Shown here one piece after another: positions 7,935 through 15,574 of a stretch of 64,000 nt of DNA (position 1 is its first letter; every line of letters begins with the position of its first letter). The stretch is from Blautia sp. (GTDB taxonomy: Bacteria; Bacillota; Clostridia; Lachnospirales; Lachnospiraceae). The DNA is taken from assembly GCA_023664455.1 (NCBI GenBank), contig JAMPFM010000008.1, positions 1 through 64,000 of the forward strand, read 5' to 3'. Under the pieces are notes generated by a model that had not been told where the DNA came from, ran no database searches, and saw nothing but the letters and a program-made list of their open reading frames with translations. The position numbers were made by a program, and so were the translations under genes.

Positions 7935-7961
7935 ATAGGAAATTGCTTCGCGATTTTCTTG
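7935..7961 (-). repeat. Family-2 hairpin repeat, locus D (minimal copy)
   Basis: Read on the minus strand this 27-base copy begins like a family-2 unit (CAAGAAAATCGC) and ends like the family's terminal tail (AATTTCCTATTAT). It appears to fuse the first half of a unit to the end of the module. It lies two bases beyond the stop codon of the pseudouridine synthase, in the opposite orientation to loci A-C. Confidence 0.6.
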
Positions 7962-7963
7962 TT

Positions 7964-8872
7964 TTATAAAATATCCAGCAAATGGGAAAAATACGCCGGC
8001 AAAGGTGCCTCAAACTCCATATACTGCTCTGTAGAAGGATGGATAAACCCAATGGTCATCGCATGAAGCGTCTGTCCCGTCAGATGAAAAGCGCTTTTCC
8101 GGGCGCCATAAACCGTATCACCCAACAATGGATGCCCTATGGACGTCATATGGACGCGTATCTGATGGGTACGCCCTGTCTCCAACTGGCATTCTATATA
8201 AGTATACTCCCGGAACGTCTGTAAAACCTTATAATGCGTGACGGCAGATTTTCCGTTCTTCTCATTGACTGCCATTTTCTTGCGTTCTTTACAATCCCGC
8301 CCAATCGGCGCATCGATACAACCTTCCTGTTCTGAAAGCCTGCCATGTACGATTGCCCTATATTTGCGGGTAATAGAATGCTCCTTTAGCTGGGCAGCAA
8401 TGCCCGCGTGGGATAAATCATTCTTACAGACAATGAGTGCGCCGCTTGTATCTTTGTCAATCCGATGTACGATGCCGGGACGCATGACGCCGTTGATGCC
8501 GGATAAATGCTCCCCACAATGATACAGTACCGCATTGACCAACGTGCCGTTATAATGCCCCGGCGCCGGATGCACTACCATTCCTTTCGGCTTATCCACA
8601 ATTAGGATATCTTCATCTTCATATAGAATCGAGAGGGGAATCTTTTCCGGCGGAATCGAGGGCTTTACGGCGTCTGGAATCTGAAAGCGGATTTCATCAT
8701 CCGCCTTGATACGGTAACTAGCCTTCTGCGGCTTATCATTGACAAAAACCTGTCCTTCCTTGATCAGTTTCTGGATATAAGAACGGGACAACGACTGTAA
8801 GGTCTGACTAATCCACTTATCCACTCTTTCTTCTTCGTCTTCTATAGCAACTCGATAACTAAACTGTTCCAT
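7964..8872 (-). CDS. RluA-family 23S rRNA/tRNA pseudouridine synthase
   Basis: This is a 302-residue protein with an N-terminal S4 RNA-binding domain (about residues 15-65, RVDKWISQTL to VNDKPQKAS) and an RluA catalytic domain. The catalytic signature HRIDKDTSG is at residues 136-144, with D139 as the expected nucleophile. The C-terminal GRTHQIRVHMTSIGHPLLGD motif is also present. It converts specific uridines in rRNA to pseudouridine; RluD is the closest well-known relative, but the target base cannot be read from sequence. It follows lspA by 11 bases, which is the usual lspA-rluD operon order of Firmicutes. Confidence 0.92.
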   Translation of the reverse strand: MEQFSYRVAIEDEEERVDKWISQTLQSLSRSYIQKLIKEGQVFVNDKPQKASYRIKADDEIRFQIPDAVKPSIPPEKIPLSILYEDEDILIVDKPKGMVVHPAPGHYNGTLVNAVLYHCGEHLSGINGVMRPGIVHRIDKDTSGALIVCKNDLSHAGIAAQLKEHSITRKYRAIVHGRLSEQEGCIDAPIGRDCKERKKMAVNEKNGKSAVTHYKVLQTFREYTYIECQLETGRTHQIRVHMTSIGHPLLGDTVYGARKSAFHLTGQTLHAMTIGFIHPSTEQYMEFEAPLPAYFSHLLDIL

Positions 8873-8883
8873 ACATACACCCG

Positions 8884-9417
8884 CTAAATTTCCCGGTATT
8901 TCTTCTGATTAAAGCCGATAAAATGTAAATCTTCTTCTTTGTAGTAGAATAATAGGACCAAAATCAAAATTACCGTGGAAAATGTCACATACATATCCGC
9001 CAGATTGAAAATCGGGAAATTGATGAGGACAATATAAATAAAATCAACCACATAATCCAGGCGGATACGGTCTATCATGTTGCCAATCGCGCCTGCTGCA
9101 ATCAAAGAAAGCAGGATATTCATCAGACGATATTTCTTATGATTTGGAATTTTATATAAAATATAGGCAATCACGCCAAGAACGATTACCTCTACAAACA
9201 AAAAGAAAATCCGCTGATTCTGCAGCATCCCAAAAGCTGCGCCCCTGTTTTCCAAATAATGTAATTCTAACACGCCTTGCCAGAGTTCAAACGCCGGCTG
9301 GTCCTTTAAATGCACGACCGCCATGTCTTTGGTAAACTGATCCAGTACAATCAAAACTACCATCAACAGGACGTCTATCGCCAGAATTTTAAATTTCCGC
9401 GCTTTTCTCTTTTTCAT
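8884..9417 (-). CDS. lspA: Lipoprotein signal peptidase II
   Basis: This is a 177-residue inner-membrane aspartyl protease that cuts signal peptides from prolipoproteins. I chose the ATG at 9417 because GGAG lies six bases upstream; longer starts exist. Four membrane segments are visible. Conserved motifs are DQFTK (26-30), NRGAAFG (57-63), GNMIDR with catalytic D116, and FNLADMY with catalytic D141. Substrates in this window include the lipobox-bearing DD-carboxypeptidase at 14147-15124. It is followed by the pseudouridine synthase. The upstream spacer holds tandem repeats derived from the aroB tail. Confidence 0.95.
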   Translation of the reverse strand: MKKRKARKFKILAIDVLLMVVLIVLDQFTKDMAVVHLKDQPAFELWQGVLELHYLENRGAAFGMLQNQRIFFLFVEVIVLGVIAYILYKIPNHKKYRLMNILLSLIAAGAIGNMIDRIRLDYVVDFIYIVLINFPIFNLADMYVTFSTVILILVLLFYYKEEDLHFIGFNQKKYREI

Positions 9418-9465
9418 AAACTTCTCCATTCTTATCCGTGGCATCACGATACCTTTACCTTCTTT

Positions 9466-9590
9466 GCTAAGGTAATCTCTTATGCCTTTTCATCTTCCTC
9501 GCTAAGGTAAATCTCTTATATCTTTTCATCCTCTTCGCTAAAGTAATCTCTTATGCCTCTTCATCTTCCTCGCTAAAGTAAATTTCTTTC
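9466..9590 (-). repeat. Tandem 35-36-base repeats copied from the aroB 3' end
   Basis: Units begin at 9466, 9501, 9537 and 9572 and are 35, 36 and 35 bases long; the last is partial and lies in the aroB coding end. The aroB C-terminus reads EIYFSEEDEEA-stop. A downstream unit on the minus strand still reads EIYLSEEDEKA-stop and another reads the same block with a one-base shift. The pattern indicates duplication of the gene's terminal codons and stop into the aroB-lspA spacer. Confidence 0.75.
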
Positions 9591-10660
9591 ACTGCATTTA
9601 AGATATCTTCATCCGTAACGCCCGTATCGATGACAGCTTTTCCTATTTTTTTCAATAGAATAAAACGAATCTGCCCGGACGCCATTTTTTTATCGGATTT
9701 GGTCAATGCCAGAATTTCCTCCGGGTCTATCTTATCAATACTGATAGGCAGATTGAAAGGCACAAACATATCCCGGATTTCATAATATTCTTCCATAGAA
9801 AGCAGATTTCGCTTCCAGGAAATAAAAGCGGCTGCAACGGCGCCAAGCGCCACGCATTCCCCGTGCAGCATTTCAAAATGCTTCGCTTTTTCAATCGCAT
9901 GTCCTATCGTATGTCCGAAGTTCAGTAACGCCCGCTCCCCCTGCTCCTTCGGGTCTTTTTCTACCACAAGCTTCTTAATGGAACAGCTTCTCATGACCAT
10001 TTCCATCAGCACTTCCGGCTCCCTATCCTGTATCTCATACATATGCTCTAACAGCCATTCATAAAAAATAGCGTCCTTGATGAGTCCGTGTTTCATAATC
10101 TCCGCAAAACCGGAAAAAAACTGACGTTCTTCCAACGTTTTTAACGTATTGATATTCATATAAACCAATTTGGGCATATAAAAAGCGCCCACCATATTCT
10201 TATAGCCGTCGAAATCCACCGCCGTCTTACCGCCGATACTGCTGTCCGCCTGCGCTAACAGCGTCGTCGGAATCTGGATAAAATCGATTCCCCGCAGATA
10301 AGTCGCCGCCGCATAGCCTGTCAAATCGCCTACCACGCCGCCGCCAAGAGCTATCAGCAAGTCTTTTCTATCATATTTTTCTTCTATTAACACCCTATAA
10401 ATATCCTTAACCGTGTCCAGCGTTTTATTTTCTTCTCCCGCTGGAAATTGATGAAGAATGACTTTTTTGCAATTTCCTTCAAGAAGCGCCCTGACTTCTT
10501 CTCCATAAAGAGAAGCGGTATTAGAGTCTGCTATCACTGCCACCCGCCGCTCCCTTATCCCAAACTCCTGCAATTCTTCTAATAACCCGCCAAAATCATT
10601 AGTAAATACAATATCATAGCAGGGCTTTTTCTCATAGTTAACCGTTAATCTATCTGCCAT
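9551..10660 (-). CDS. aroB: 3-dehydroquinate synthase
   Basis: The 369-residue enzyme has the usual length. It converts 3-deoxy-arabino-heptulosonate 7-phosphate to 3-dehydroquinate, the second step of the shikimate pathway, with NAD and a divalent metal. The NAD-binding glycine motif GGGVVGDLTGY is near residue 104. It is followed by the family block QIPTTLLAQADSSIGGKTAV and by the metal ligands in MKHGLIKD, NFGHTIGHAIE and LHGECV. The C-terminal SEEDEEA is acidic and is repeated downstream of the stop. It is a stand-alone aro gene here, between lspA and sepF. Confidence 0.97.
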   Translation of the reverse strand: MADRLTVNYEKKPCYDIVFTNDFGGLLEELQEFGIRERRVAVIADSNTASLYGEEVRALLEGNCKKVILHQFPAGEENKTLDTVKDIYRVLIEEKYDRKDLLIALGGGVVGDLTGYAAATYLRGIDFIQIPTTLLAQADSSIGGKTAVDFDGYKNMVGAFYMPKLVYMNINTLKTLEERQFFSGFAEIMKHGLIKDAIFYEWLLEHMYEIQDREPEVLMEMVMRSCSIKKLVVEKDPKEQGERALLNFGHTIGHAIEKAKHFEMLHGECVALGAVAAAFISWKRNLLSMEEYYEIRDMFVPFNLPISIDKIDPEEILALTKSDKKMASGQIRFILLKKIGKAVIDTGVTDEDILNAVKEIYFSEEDEEA

Positions 10661-10679
10661 AGTATTTTCTAAAACTCCT

Positions 10680-10733
10680 TTATCTTCTCAATTTCTTTTA
10701 TCTTTCCAATCTCTTTTATCTTTTCAATTTACC
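10680..10733 (-). repeat. Three tandem 18-base repeats upstream of aroB
   Basis: Three exact-length 18-base units (10680-10697, 10698-10715, 10716-10733) share the form TTATCTTYYCAATYTCTT on the plus strand. They lie directly upstream of the aroB start and abut family-2 locus B. On the minus strand they form a purine-rich leader before the aroB ribosome site. Confidence 0.65.
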
Positions 10734-10783
10734 TTGGGAAGAATACGAAGCATTCTTCCGCATCATCGAAAATTTCCTATTAT
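10734..10783 (+). repeat. Family-2 modular hairpin repeat, locus B (terminal module only)
   Basis: This copy lacks the tandem 27-base units and has only the terminal module: a hairpin GGAAGAATACGAAGCATTCTTCC (partly mispaired at the loop) followed by GCATCATCGAAAATTTCCTA. It corresponds to 4656-4699 and 52842-52892. It lies between aroB and the sepF terminator. Confidence 0.75.
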
Positions 10784-10786
10784 GTT

Positions 10787-10820
10787 AAAAACTCCCTGAC
10801 AAATCTGGCAGGAAGTTTTT
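10787..10820 (-). terminator. Rho-independent terminator after sepF
   Basis: On the minus strand AAAAACTTCCTG pairs with CAGGGAGTTTTT around a short loop, ending in a T-run. It starts five bases after the sepF stop and separates sepF from aroB. Confidence 0.75.
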
Positions 10821-10824
10821 GTTG

Positions 10825-11322
10825 TTAGATTCCTCTGTTAATCGGTACGTCGAACGAACCCGATAAAATTTCCTGAAAATCGCCGGAAATATCAACGCTT
10901 GCAGGCGTAATAATAAAGATGTAATTCGATATCTTCTGCAAGTTGCCGCTGATGGCAAAACAAGAACCCGATGTAAAATCTATAATCCGTTGTGCGATTT
11001 CAACATCCAGACCCTCCAGATTTAGAACAACCGTTCGATTTGCCAATAAGGTTTCGGTAATTTCTCTGGCGTCCTCTACCGTAGTCGGCTTAATCACACA
11101 TACTTCCATTCCCGATTCAGACATCTTTCGCATCTGTCTCATGGGCGTCACTTTGGGCACGCTCTTCTTGACTGGCTTTTCCTCATCCGCCATCGTATCA
11201 TCCTTTACAGGCATGGATTTCTTCATTGGTTCCGGTTCATCAAAGTAATCGTCGTCGTAGAAGTCATCGTCGTCTTCATCGTTTAGTTTCATTGCATTCA
11301 AAAACTTATCCATAACACTCAT
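10825..11322 (-). CDS. sepF: Cell division protein SepF
   Basis: This is a 165-residue protein read from the ATG at 11322 (GGAGG seven bases upstream); a TTG two codons earlier is possible. The N-terminus (MSVMDKFLNAMKL) is the amphipathic membrane-binding helix. It is followed by an acidic Asp-rich linker (DEDDDDFYDDDYFDE) and a Lys/Pro linker. The C-terminal SepF domain (about residues 72-160) has the typical KPTTVEDAREI and RTVVLNLEGLDVEIAQRIIDF blocks. SepF anchors and bundles FtsZ at the septum in Gram-positive bacteria. The yggS gene sits directly upstream, the normal ylm cluster order, and a terminator follows. Confidence 0.95.
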   Translation of the reverse strand: MSVMDKFLNAMKLNDEDDDDFYDDDYFDEPEPMKKSMPVKDDTMADEEKPVKKSVPKVTPMRQMRKMSESGMEVCVIKPTTVEDAREITETLLANRTVVLNLEGLDVEIAQRIIDFTSGSCFAISGNLQKISNYIFIITPASVDISGDFQEILSGSFDVPINRGI

Positions 11323-11337
11323 TCCCAATCCTCCATC

Positions 11338-12030
11338 CTATCCGGTATAAAAACGCTCTCCGAATATACCTGTGCCAACCCTGACATAAGTGGCTCCTTC
11401 CGTGACAGCAACTTCATAATCTCCCGTCATGCCCATAGAAAGTTCCTCCATAAAAACATTATCAATGTTTTTGTGAATTATGTCAACATATATTTGCCGC
11501 AATTTTTCAAAATATTGTCTATTTTCTTCTGGATTTTCTACATATGGTGCAACTGTCATCAATCCTTTTACAAGAATATTGGGCAATTTGGCTATTTCCT
11601 CCACTAACTGACAGACTTCCTCACACGCAGCGCCATATTTAGACTCTTCCTCTGCAATATTGACTTCTATCAGAATAGAAACCGTAATTTTTTTCTTGCC
11701 CGCTTCCTTACTGATTTCTTGCGCCAATCTCAAAGAATCCACACTATGGATTAAGCATACCTTATCCACAATATATTTTACTTTGTTGCGCTGTAAATGC
11801 CCAATCATATGCCAGCGCACGTCCTTGGGCATCTCTTCCCACTTCTGCACCAGCTCCTGCACCTTATTTTCGCCAAAGTCCCTACAGCCCGCATCATAGG
11901 CTTCCTGCAGCATAGAAATTGGTTTCGTCTTGCTGACTGCAATCAAAGTCACATCCTGCCACGCCCTGTTACTTTTTTCACACGCGGCCTTTATCCGCTT
12001 TTCCACATCCGCTATATTTTCCCGAATCAT
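11338..12030 (-). CDS. YggS/PLPBP pyridoxal phosphate homeostasis protein
   Basis: This is a 230-residue protein read from the ATG at 12030 (GAGG eight bases upstream); a longer frame from 12081 has no better site. The PLP-binding lysine is K34 in AVSKTKP. The FGENKVQE, WHMIGHLQRNK and C-terminal SMGMTGDYEVAVTEGATYV blocks are characteristic of the single-domain alanine-racemase-like fold. The family buffers pyridoxal phosphate and affects amino-acid balance; it has no known racemase activity. It is 15 bases upstream of sepF, consistent with the ylmE-ylmF order of Firmicutes. Confidence 0.94.
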   Translation of the reverse strand: MIRENIADVEKRIKAACEKSNRAWQDVTLIAVSKTKPISMLQEAYDAGCRDFGENKVQELVQKWEEMPKDVRWHMIGHLQRNKVKYIVDKVCLIHSVDSLRLAQEISKEAGKKKITVSILIEVNIAEEESKYGAACEEVCQLVEEIAKLPNILVKGLMTVAPYVENPEENRQYFEKLRQIYVDIIHKNIDNVFMEELSMGMTGDYEVAVTEGATYVRVGTGIFGERFYTG

Positions 12031-12116
12031 ATACCATTCCTCATATCCTGATTTTTCAATCCAATAACCATGCCTTTCCACAAAACTCGCGGTTGAAAAA
12101 TCTCTGCTTTTTCAAC

Positions 12117-13511
12117 CTATTCATAGATAAAATCATTATCCTCTACCGTCGCCGCGTCCAGCACAATATAATCATACACATTCAGCCCATAATTCGTATT
12201 GGACTTCACAATCGCATACTCATCATTCTTATATAAAATAATAATCTGCTTAAAATCGGCGTATCCCTTATTAATATTATAAACGCCGGTCAGGGAACCC
12301 ATTCTGCTGACTGCATATTTTTCCGTGGAATCGGGCTTAACCAGATAATTGCCGCTGCGCAGCACCGTATCATCCAGATAATATTCCGTCTCTGTTTCCT
12401 CATAGATTTCCGTTTCCACAAATTTGGTTGTGGGATTGCCTTCCTCATCATAGGCTTCCAGCATAACGCCAGTCTTTCCACTGTTTCCGCCCTTCGTCAC
12501 ATATTCTTTCGGCACGATGTAAAATTCTTTCTCTATAATGGAAGATGTAGGAATTTTAAGTCCTCTCTCATCTTCCAGCAGCAATTCGATATCAATGAAA
12601 CGGTCCGTACAAAAAGTAATCATAGAATTGGTAAAGGTAAGAGACACAAAAGTATCCCCCTCTTCATTGGTAAATTCTTCTACAAGTCCCCAGGAAGTAT
12701 ATTGGTTTTTTAAAAAACGGACCTCAACATACTCCTTTTCCACCAACTCATCCGCCAATTCCTTATCCACTGGAATGACAATAGACCAATCCTCGTTCAT
12801 GGATAGTTTATAAACCGGATCGCCCGCCGCGACAAGCTCATTATTAATCAGATGGGTTTTCTGATATTCTTTCTGGTCAAAATAACTTAGCTTCATATCC
12901 TGAAGCGTCAAATCCTCATAATTGTCTATCGAATAAAGCACGATACCGCTTTCCTTCGCATAATAATAATCAATAAGCGCTGTATTTGAGGCTTCATTCA
13001 GGGCATTTGCATTCTCTAAGACGCTGTAATTGGCAAGCTTAATGACCGTTCCCTGCATATTGTATTTGAAGTTATAGATATCGGAAAAATTCGTTCTGTC
13101 AAAACCATTGGCAAAAGCCTCTATCTCTGACTTTAATTCTGAAAGGTCTTTATCGGAAAGAGAATTTTCACCGGTCTCGCTTGTCCTGATATAATCTGAA
13201 AGCCTTCCGGTTTCATCGAGCGTATAAACAAGGTTGCCCGCCGCAATACGCTCACCTTCCCTCGCATAGTAATTCGTATATCCGGCGTTTGTGCTTGTAA
13301 CTATCTTTTCTGAGCGCAGCGCAATGCCTTTGTAAATATTATCGGAAGAAAGAGCGCCTTCTTTTACTTCATATCCGACAATATGTTCCGTCGAAAAATA
13401 CATAAAAACACAAATCACGATGTAAATAAAAATAACGGCAAAAATAATCATACCGATATTTAGATTAACCGGACGTCTGTATTTCGTTATCTTATTTCCC
13501 GCTCCCGCCAA
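12117..13511 (-). CDS. Membrane-anchored HlyD-like adaptor protein
   Basis: I place the start at a TTG (13511) because AAAGGAG lies eight bases upstream, giving 464 residues. A basic N-terminus (KITKYRRP) is followed by one membrane helix (MIIFAVIFIYIVICVFMYF), so the rest is outside the membrane. Residues about 50-110 form a biotinyl-lipoyl-like half (EGALSSDNIYKGIALRSEKIV, AREGERIAAGNLVYTLDE). A second half near residue 235 (NNELVAAGDPVYKL) completes an HlyD-type hairpin. The distal part is beta-rich. Family members join ABC or MFS exporters, but no exporter is adjacent here. It sits just upstream of yggS-sepF. A division-linked envelope role is possible but unproven. Confidence 0.65.
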   Translation of the reverse strand: MAGAGNKITKYRRPVNLNIGMIIFAVIFIYIVICVFMYFSTEHIVGYEVKEGALSSDNIYKGIALRSEKIVTSTNAGYTNYYAREGERIAAGNLVYTLDETGRLSDYIRTSETGENSLSDKDLSELKSEIEAFANGFDRTNFSDIYNFKYNMQGTVIKLANYSVLENANALNEASNTALIDYYYAKESGIVLYSIDNYEDLTLQDMKLSYFDQKEYQKTHLINNELVAAGDPVYKLSMNEDWSIVIPVDKELADELVEKEYVEVRFLKNQYTSWGLVEEFTNEEGDTFVSLTFTNSMITFCTDRFIDIELLLEDERGLKIPTSSIIEKEFYIVPKEYVTKGGNSGKTGVMLEAYDEEGNPTTKFVETEIYEETETEYYLDDTVLRSGNYLVKPDSTEKYAVSRMGSLTGVYNINKGYADFKQIIILYKNDEYAIVKSNTNYGLNVYDYIVLDAATVEDNDFIYE

Positions 13512-13532
13512 AATACGTGCTCCTTTCAATCA

Positions 13533-13560
13533 TAAAAACCCCGGAAGCTCCGAGGTTTTA
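13533..13560 (-). terminator. Rho-independent terminator after the 13589-14008 gene
   Basis: On the minus strand AAAACCTCGG pairs with CCGGGGTTTT (one T-G wobble) around a five-base loop, followed by TTTTTAT-like sequence. It separates the P-loop gene from the HlyD-like gene downstream. Confidence 0.75.
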
Positions 13561-13588
13561 TAGTCCCCATAATGTTATGTAAACCTGT

Positions 13589-14008
13589 TTATAATGATAC
13601 AATCACTTTGCTCTTCAAACCTTCCGGCAGCTCCGATTCATCCAGGGAAACGCTTATCACAAAATCAATATTGAACTTCGTGCCGACTTTTTCCAACTTC
13701 TCGATGATATTCTCGATATTACCATCTTTTAGACATGCTATCTTTAAGAAATTGTCAAAGTACATCTGCTGTAAATCATGATCCTGGGAAATGATGCCGC
13801 AAATGAATCCAAGGAACTCATCGCTGTTGCCAATCATATAATCTGTCACATTGATTAATCTGATCCTATTGTTGAGTTCAAACATATGTTTGGTGCCCTT
13901 GTCCAGATATACGACGTTGCCCGCCACATCTTTTACTTCTGTATTTACTTTATCCAATAACTGTTTTGTCTTGCCTTTTCCTTCTCTGCCTACGATTAAT
14001 TGAACCAT
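13589..14008 (-). CDS. Small P-loop protein of unknown function
   Basis: This is a 139-residue protein read from the ATG at 14008 (GGAGGG six bases upstream). It opens MVQLIVGREGKGKTKQLLDK, where GREGKGKT is a Walker A-like loop (residues 7-14). A hydrophobic strand NVVYLD follows, then NRIRLINVTDYMIG. A C-terminal strand (FNIDFVISVSLDESELP) could hold a Walker B-like Asp. It is too short for a full AAA or RecA domain. Related proteins are sometimes labelled twitching-motility PilT-like, which I do not trust. It has its own promoter and terminator, so it is a single-gene unit. Confidence 0.7.
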   Translation of the reverse strand: MVQLIVGREGKGKTKQLLDKVNTEVKDVAGNVVYLDKGTKHMFELNNRIRLINVTDYMIGNSDEFLGFICGIISQDHDLQQMYFDNFLKIACLKDGNIENIIEKLEKVGTKFNIDFVISVSLDESELPEGLKSKVIVSL

Positions 14009-14092
14009 TGTAAACCCTCCTAAAGTAAAATAGTTTATAACACATAACATATACTAAGTATTGTATAGATGATACTCTACCTGCTACTATAT

Positions 14093-14121
14093 ATTATAAG
14101 TGAAAAGATATAAAAAAACAA
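14093..14121 (-). promoter_or_regulatory. Sigma-A promoter for the P-loop gene
   Basis: On the minus strand a -35 TTGTTT (14116-14121) and a perfect -10 TATAAT (14093-14098) are 17 bases apart. The start codon is at 14008, giving a leader of about 80 bases. Confidence 0.6.
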
Positions 14122-14146
14122 CTAGAAAAAGTAACACTTCCACAAC

Positions 14147-15124
14147 TTATTGAGCGGCGTTTAATAAATCCGTCATTTTGGCATATAAATCCTCCGTTGA
14201 ACCGGAATTCATAATGATAGATATATAAGGCTTCCCGCTATGGTTGCGGGATAACAGCATCAGGCAGTGTCCTGCCGCTCTCGTTGTTCCACTTTTGCCT
14301 CCGATGACCGTAACATTTTCCGGCATCTCATAATCTCCCCGGATAAATAGATTGGTCGTCTTGATTTCCAGATTCTGCTCCGTGCCATCGCTCCTCAGAT
14401 AAGTAGTGCTGTAGGAAGACATCTGGATAATTTCATTAAATAAATCATATTGCAGCGCTTCTGCAAAAATCAGATACAAATCATAGGCGGTTACATAGTG
14501 CTCCTCTTCTGTCAGACCGTTTGGATTGACAAAATTGCAATTTGTCGCCCCAAGCGCAGCCGCCTCCTCATTCATCAGCGCCACAAAATTTTCCACGGAA
14601 CCGCTGACGCCTTCCGCGATTAACACAGCCACGTCATTGGCTGAGTAAATCAAAAGAATATGTAACGCCTGTCCTAAGGTCATCGAATCCCCCGGTTTGA
14701 TACCGCAAAGCTGCGCTCCCGACTCCGTAATAATGACGTTCTCGGAAGCCGTAAGTACCTGATCCGGTGAGCCATGCTTTAAGGCTACCAGCGCAGTCAT
14801 TACTTTTGTCAGGCTTGCCGGATGAATCTGCTTATTGACATTTTTCGCATATAGCGTATCCAGACTGTTCAGATCAAATAGCGCCGCTGCGCCGATATCT
14901 GTAAGGGATACATTGGCATTAGAAATATCGCCATCCGCTACGCACAGATCTGATGCAAAAGGTTTGGCAGTCTGCGCATCATCTATCTGTATCAGTTTAA
15001 AACTGCTGACCTGATAATTGCTGTCGTAGGGCATCGCATAATCCGCATTTCCGCAGCCTGTCAAAACAAAAGCCAATGTCAGAAACAACGCTGCATATCT
15101 TTTTTTCTTATTTGTACATTTCAC
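14147..15124 (-). CDS. Lipoprotein D-alanyl-D-alanine carboxypeptidase (S11)
   Basis: This is a 325-residue protein starting at a GTG (15124) that overlaps the mgsA end by 17 bases. The N-terminus is a lipoprotein signal with lipobox LTGC (C24), so it is probably attached to the outer face of the membrane. The penicillin-binding motifs are S104-LTK, S161-AN and K277-SG in a low-molecular-weight PBP (peptidase S11) domain. It trims the terminal D-Ala from peptidoglycan stem peptides. Compared with DacA/DacF it lacks the C-terminal beta domain and membrane helix, with lipid anchoring as a replacement. It is at the 3' end of the shape-gene block. Confidence 0.9.
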   Translation of the reverse strand: MKCTNKKKRYAALFLTLAFVLTGCGNADYAMPYDSNYQVSSFKLIQIDDAQTAKPFASDLCVADGDISNANVSLTDIGAAALFDLNSLDTLYAKNVNKQIHPASLTKVMTALVALKHGSPDQVLTASENVIITESGAQLCGIKPGDSMTLGQALHILLIYSANDVAVLIAEGVSGSVENFVALMNEEAAALGATNCNFVNPNGLTEEEHYVTAYDLYLIFAEALQYDLFNEIIQMSSYSTTYLRSDGTEQNLEIKTTNLFIRGDYEMPENVTVIGGKSGTTRAAGHCLMLLSRNHSGKPYISIIMNSGSTEDLYAKMTDLLNAAQ

Positions 15125-15503
15125 GCCACTCTAAATCTCCTCTGTCCAGTGATTTAATTAACAGTTCCGCAGACGCCAGATTCGTTGCAATCGGGATATT
15201 GTATAAATCACAAAGCCGCATGACATTGTTGATGTCCGGTTCATGCGATTTCGGATTCAGCGGATCCCGCAGAAAAACAACCAAATCAATCTGATTATGT
15301 TCTATCTGGGCGCCGATCTGCTGCTCTCCGCCCAGATGTCCGGCAAGAAACTTATGAATGGCAAGATTTGTTACTTCCTCTATCAATCTGCCCGTCGTAC
15401 CTGTTGCATATAATTCGTTTTTACTCAAAATTCCCCGGTAAGCGATGCAGAAATTCTGCATCAGTTTTTTCTTTGCATCATGTGCAATCAGCGCGATGTT
15501 CAT
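15108..15503 (-). CDS. mgsA: Methylglyoxal synthase
   Basis: The 131-residue enzyme has the normal length. It converts dihydroxyacetone phosphate to methylglyoxal and phosphate, a bypass of lower glycolysis. Key features are the opening IALIAHDAKKK, the phosphate-binding TGTTGRL near residue 55, the SGPxGGDQQ-like segment here written HLGGEQQIGA, and the LRDPLNPKSHEPDI block with catalytic Asp. Its placement after rodA in a cell-shape cluster is seen in Lachnospiraceae and related groups. It overlaps the carboxypeptidase gene downstream. Confidence 0.95.
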   Translation of the reverse strand: MNIALIAHDAKKKLMQNFCIAYRGILSKNELYATGTTGRLIEEVTNLAIHKFLAGHLGGEQQIGAQIEHNQIDLVVFLRDPLNPKSHEPDINNVMRLCDLYNIPIATNLASAELLIKSLDRGDLEWREMYK

Positions 15504-15574
15504 AATGACGTCACCTCTCTTATGCTGTATTCTTCCTGCTGTTTAAAACCTCGTGTTTCCCGCTTCGTTCTTCT

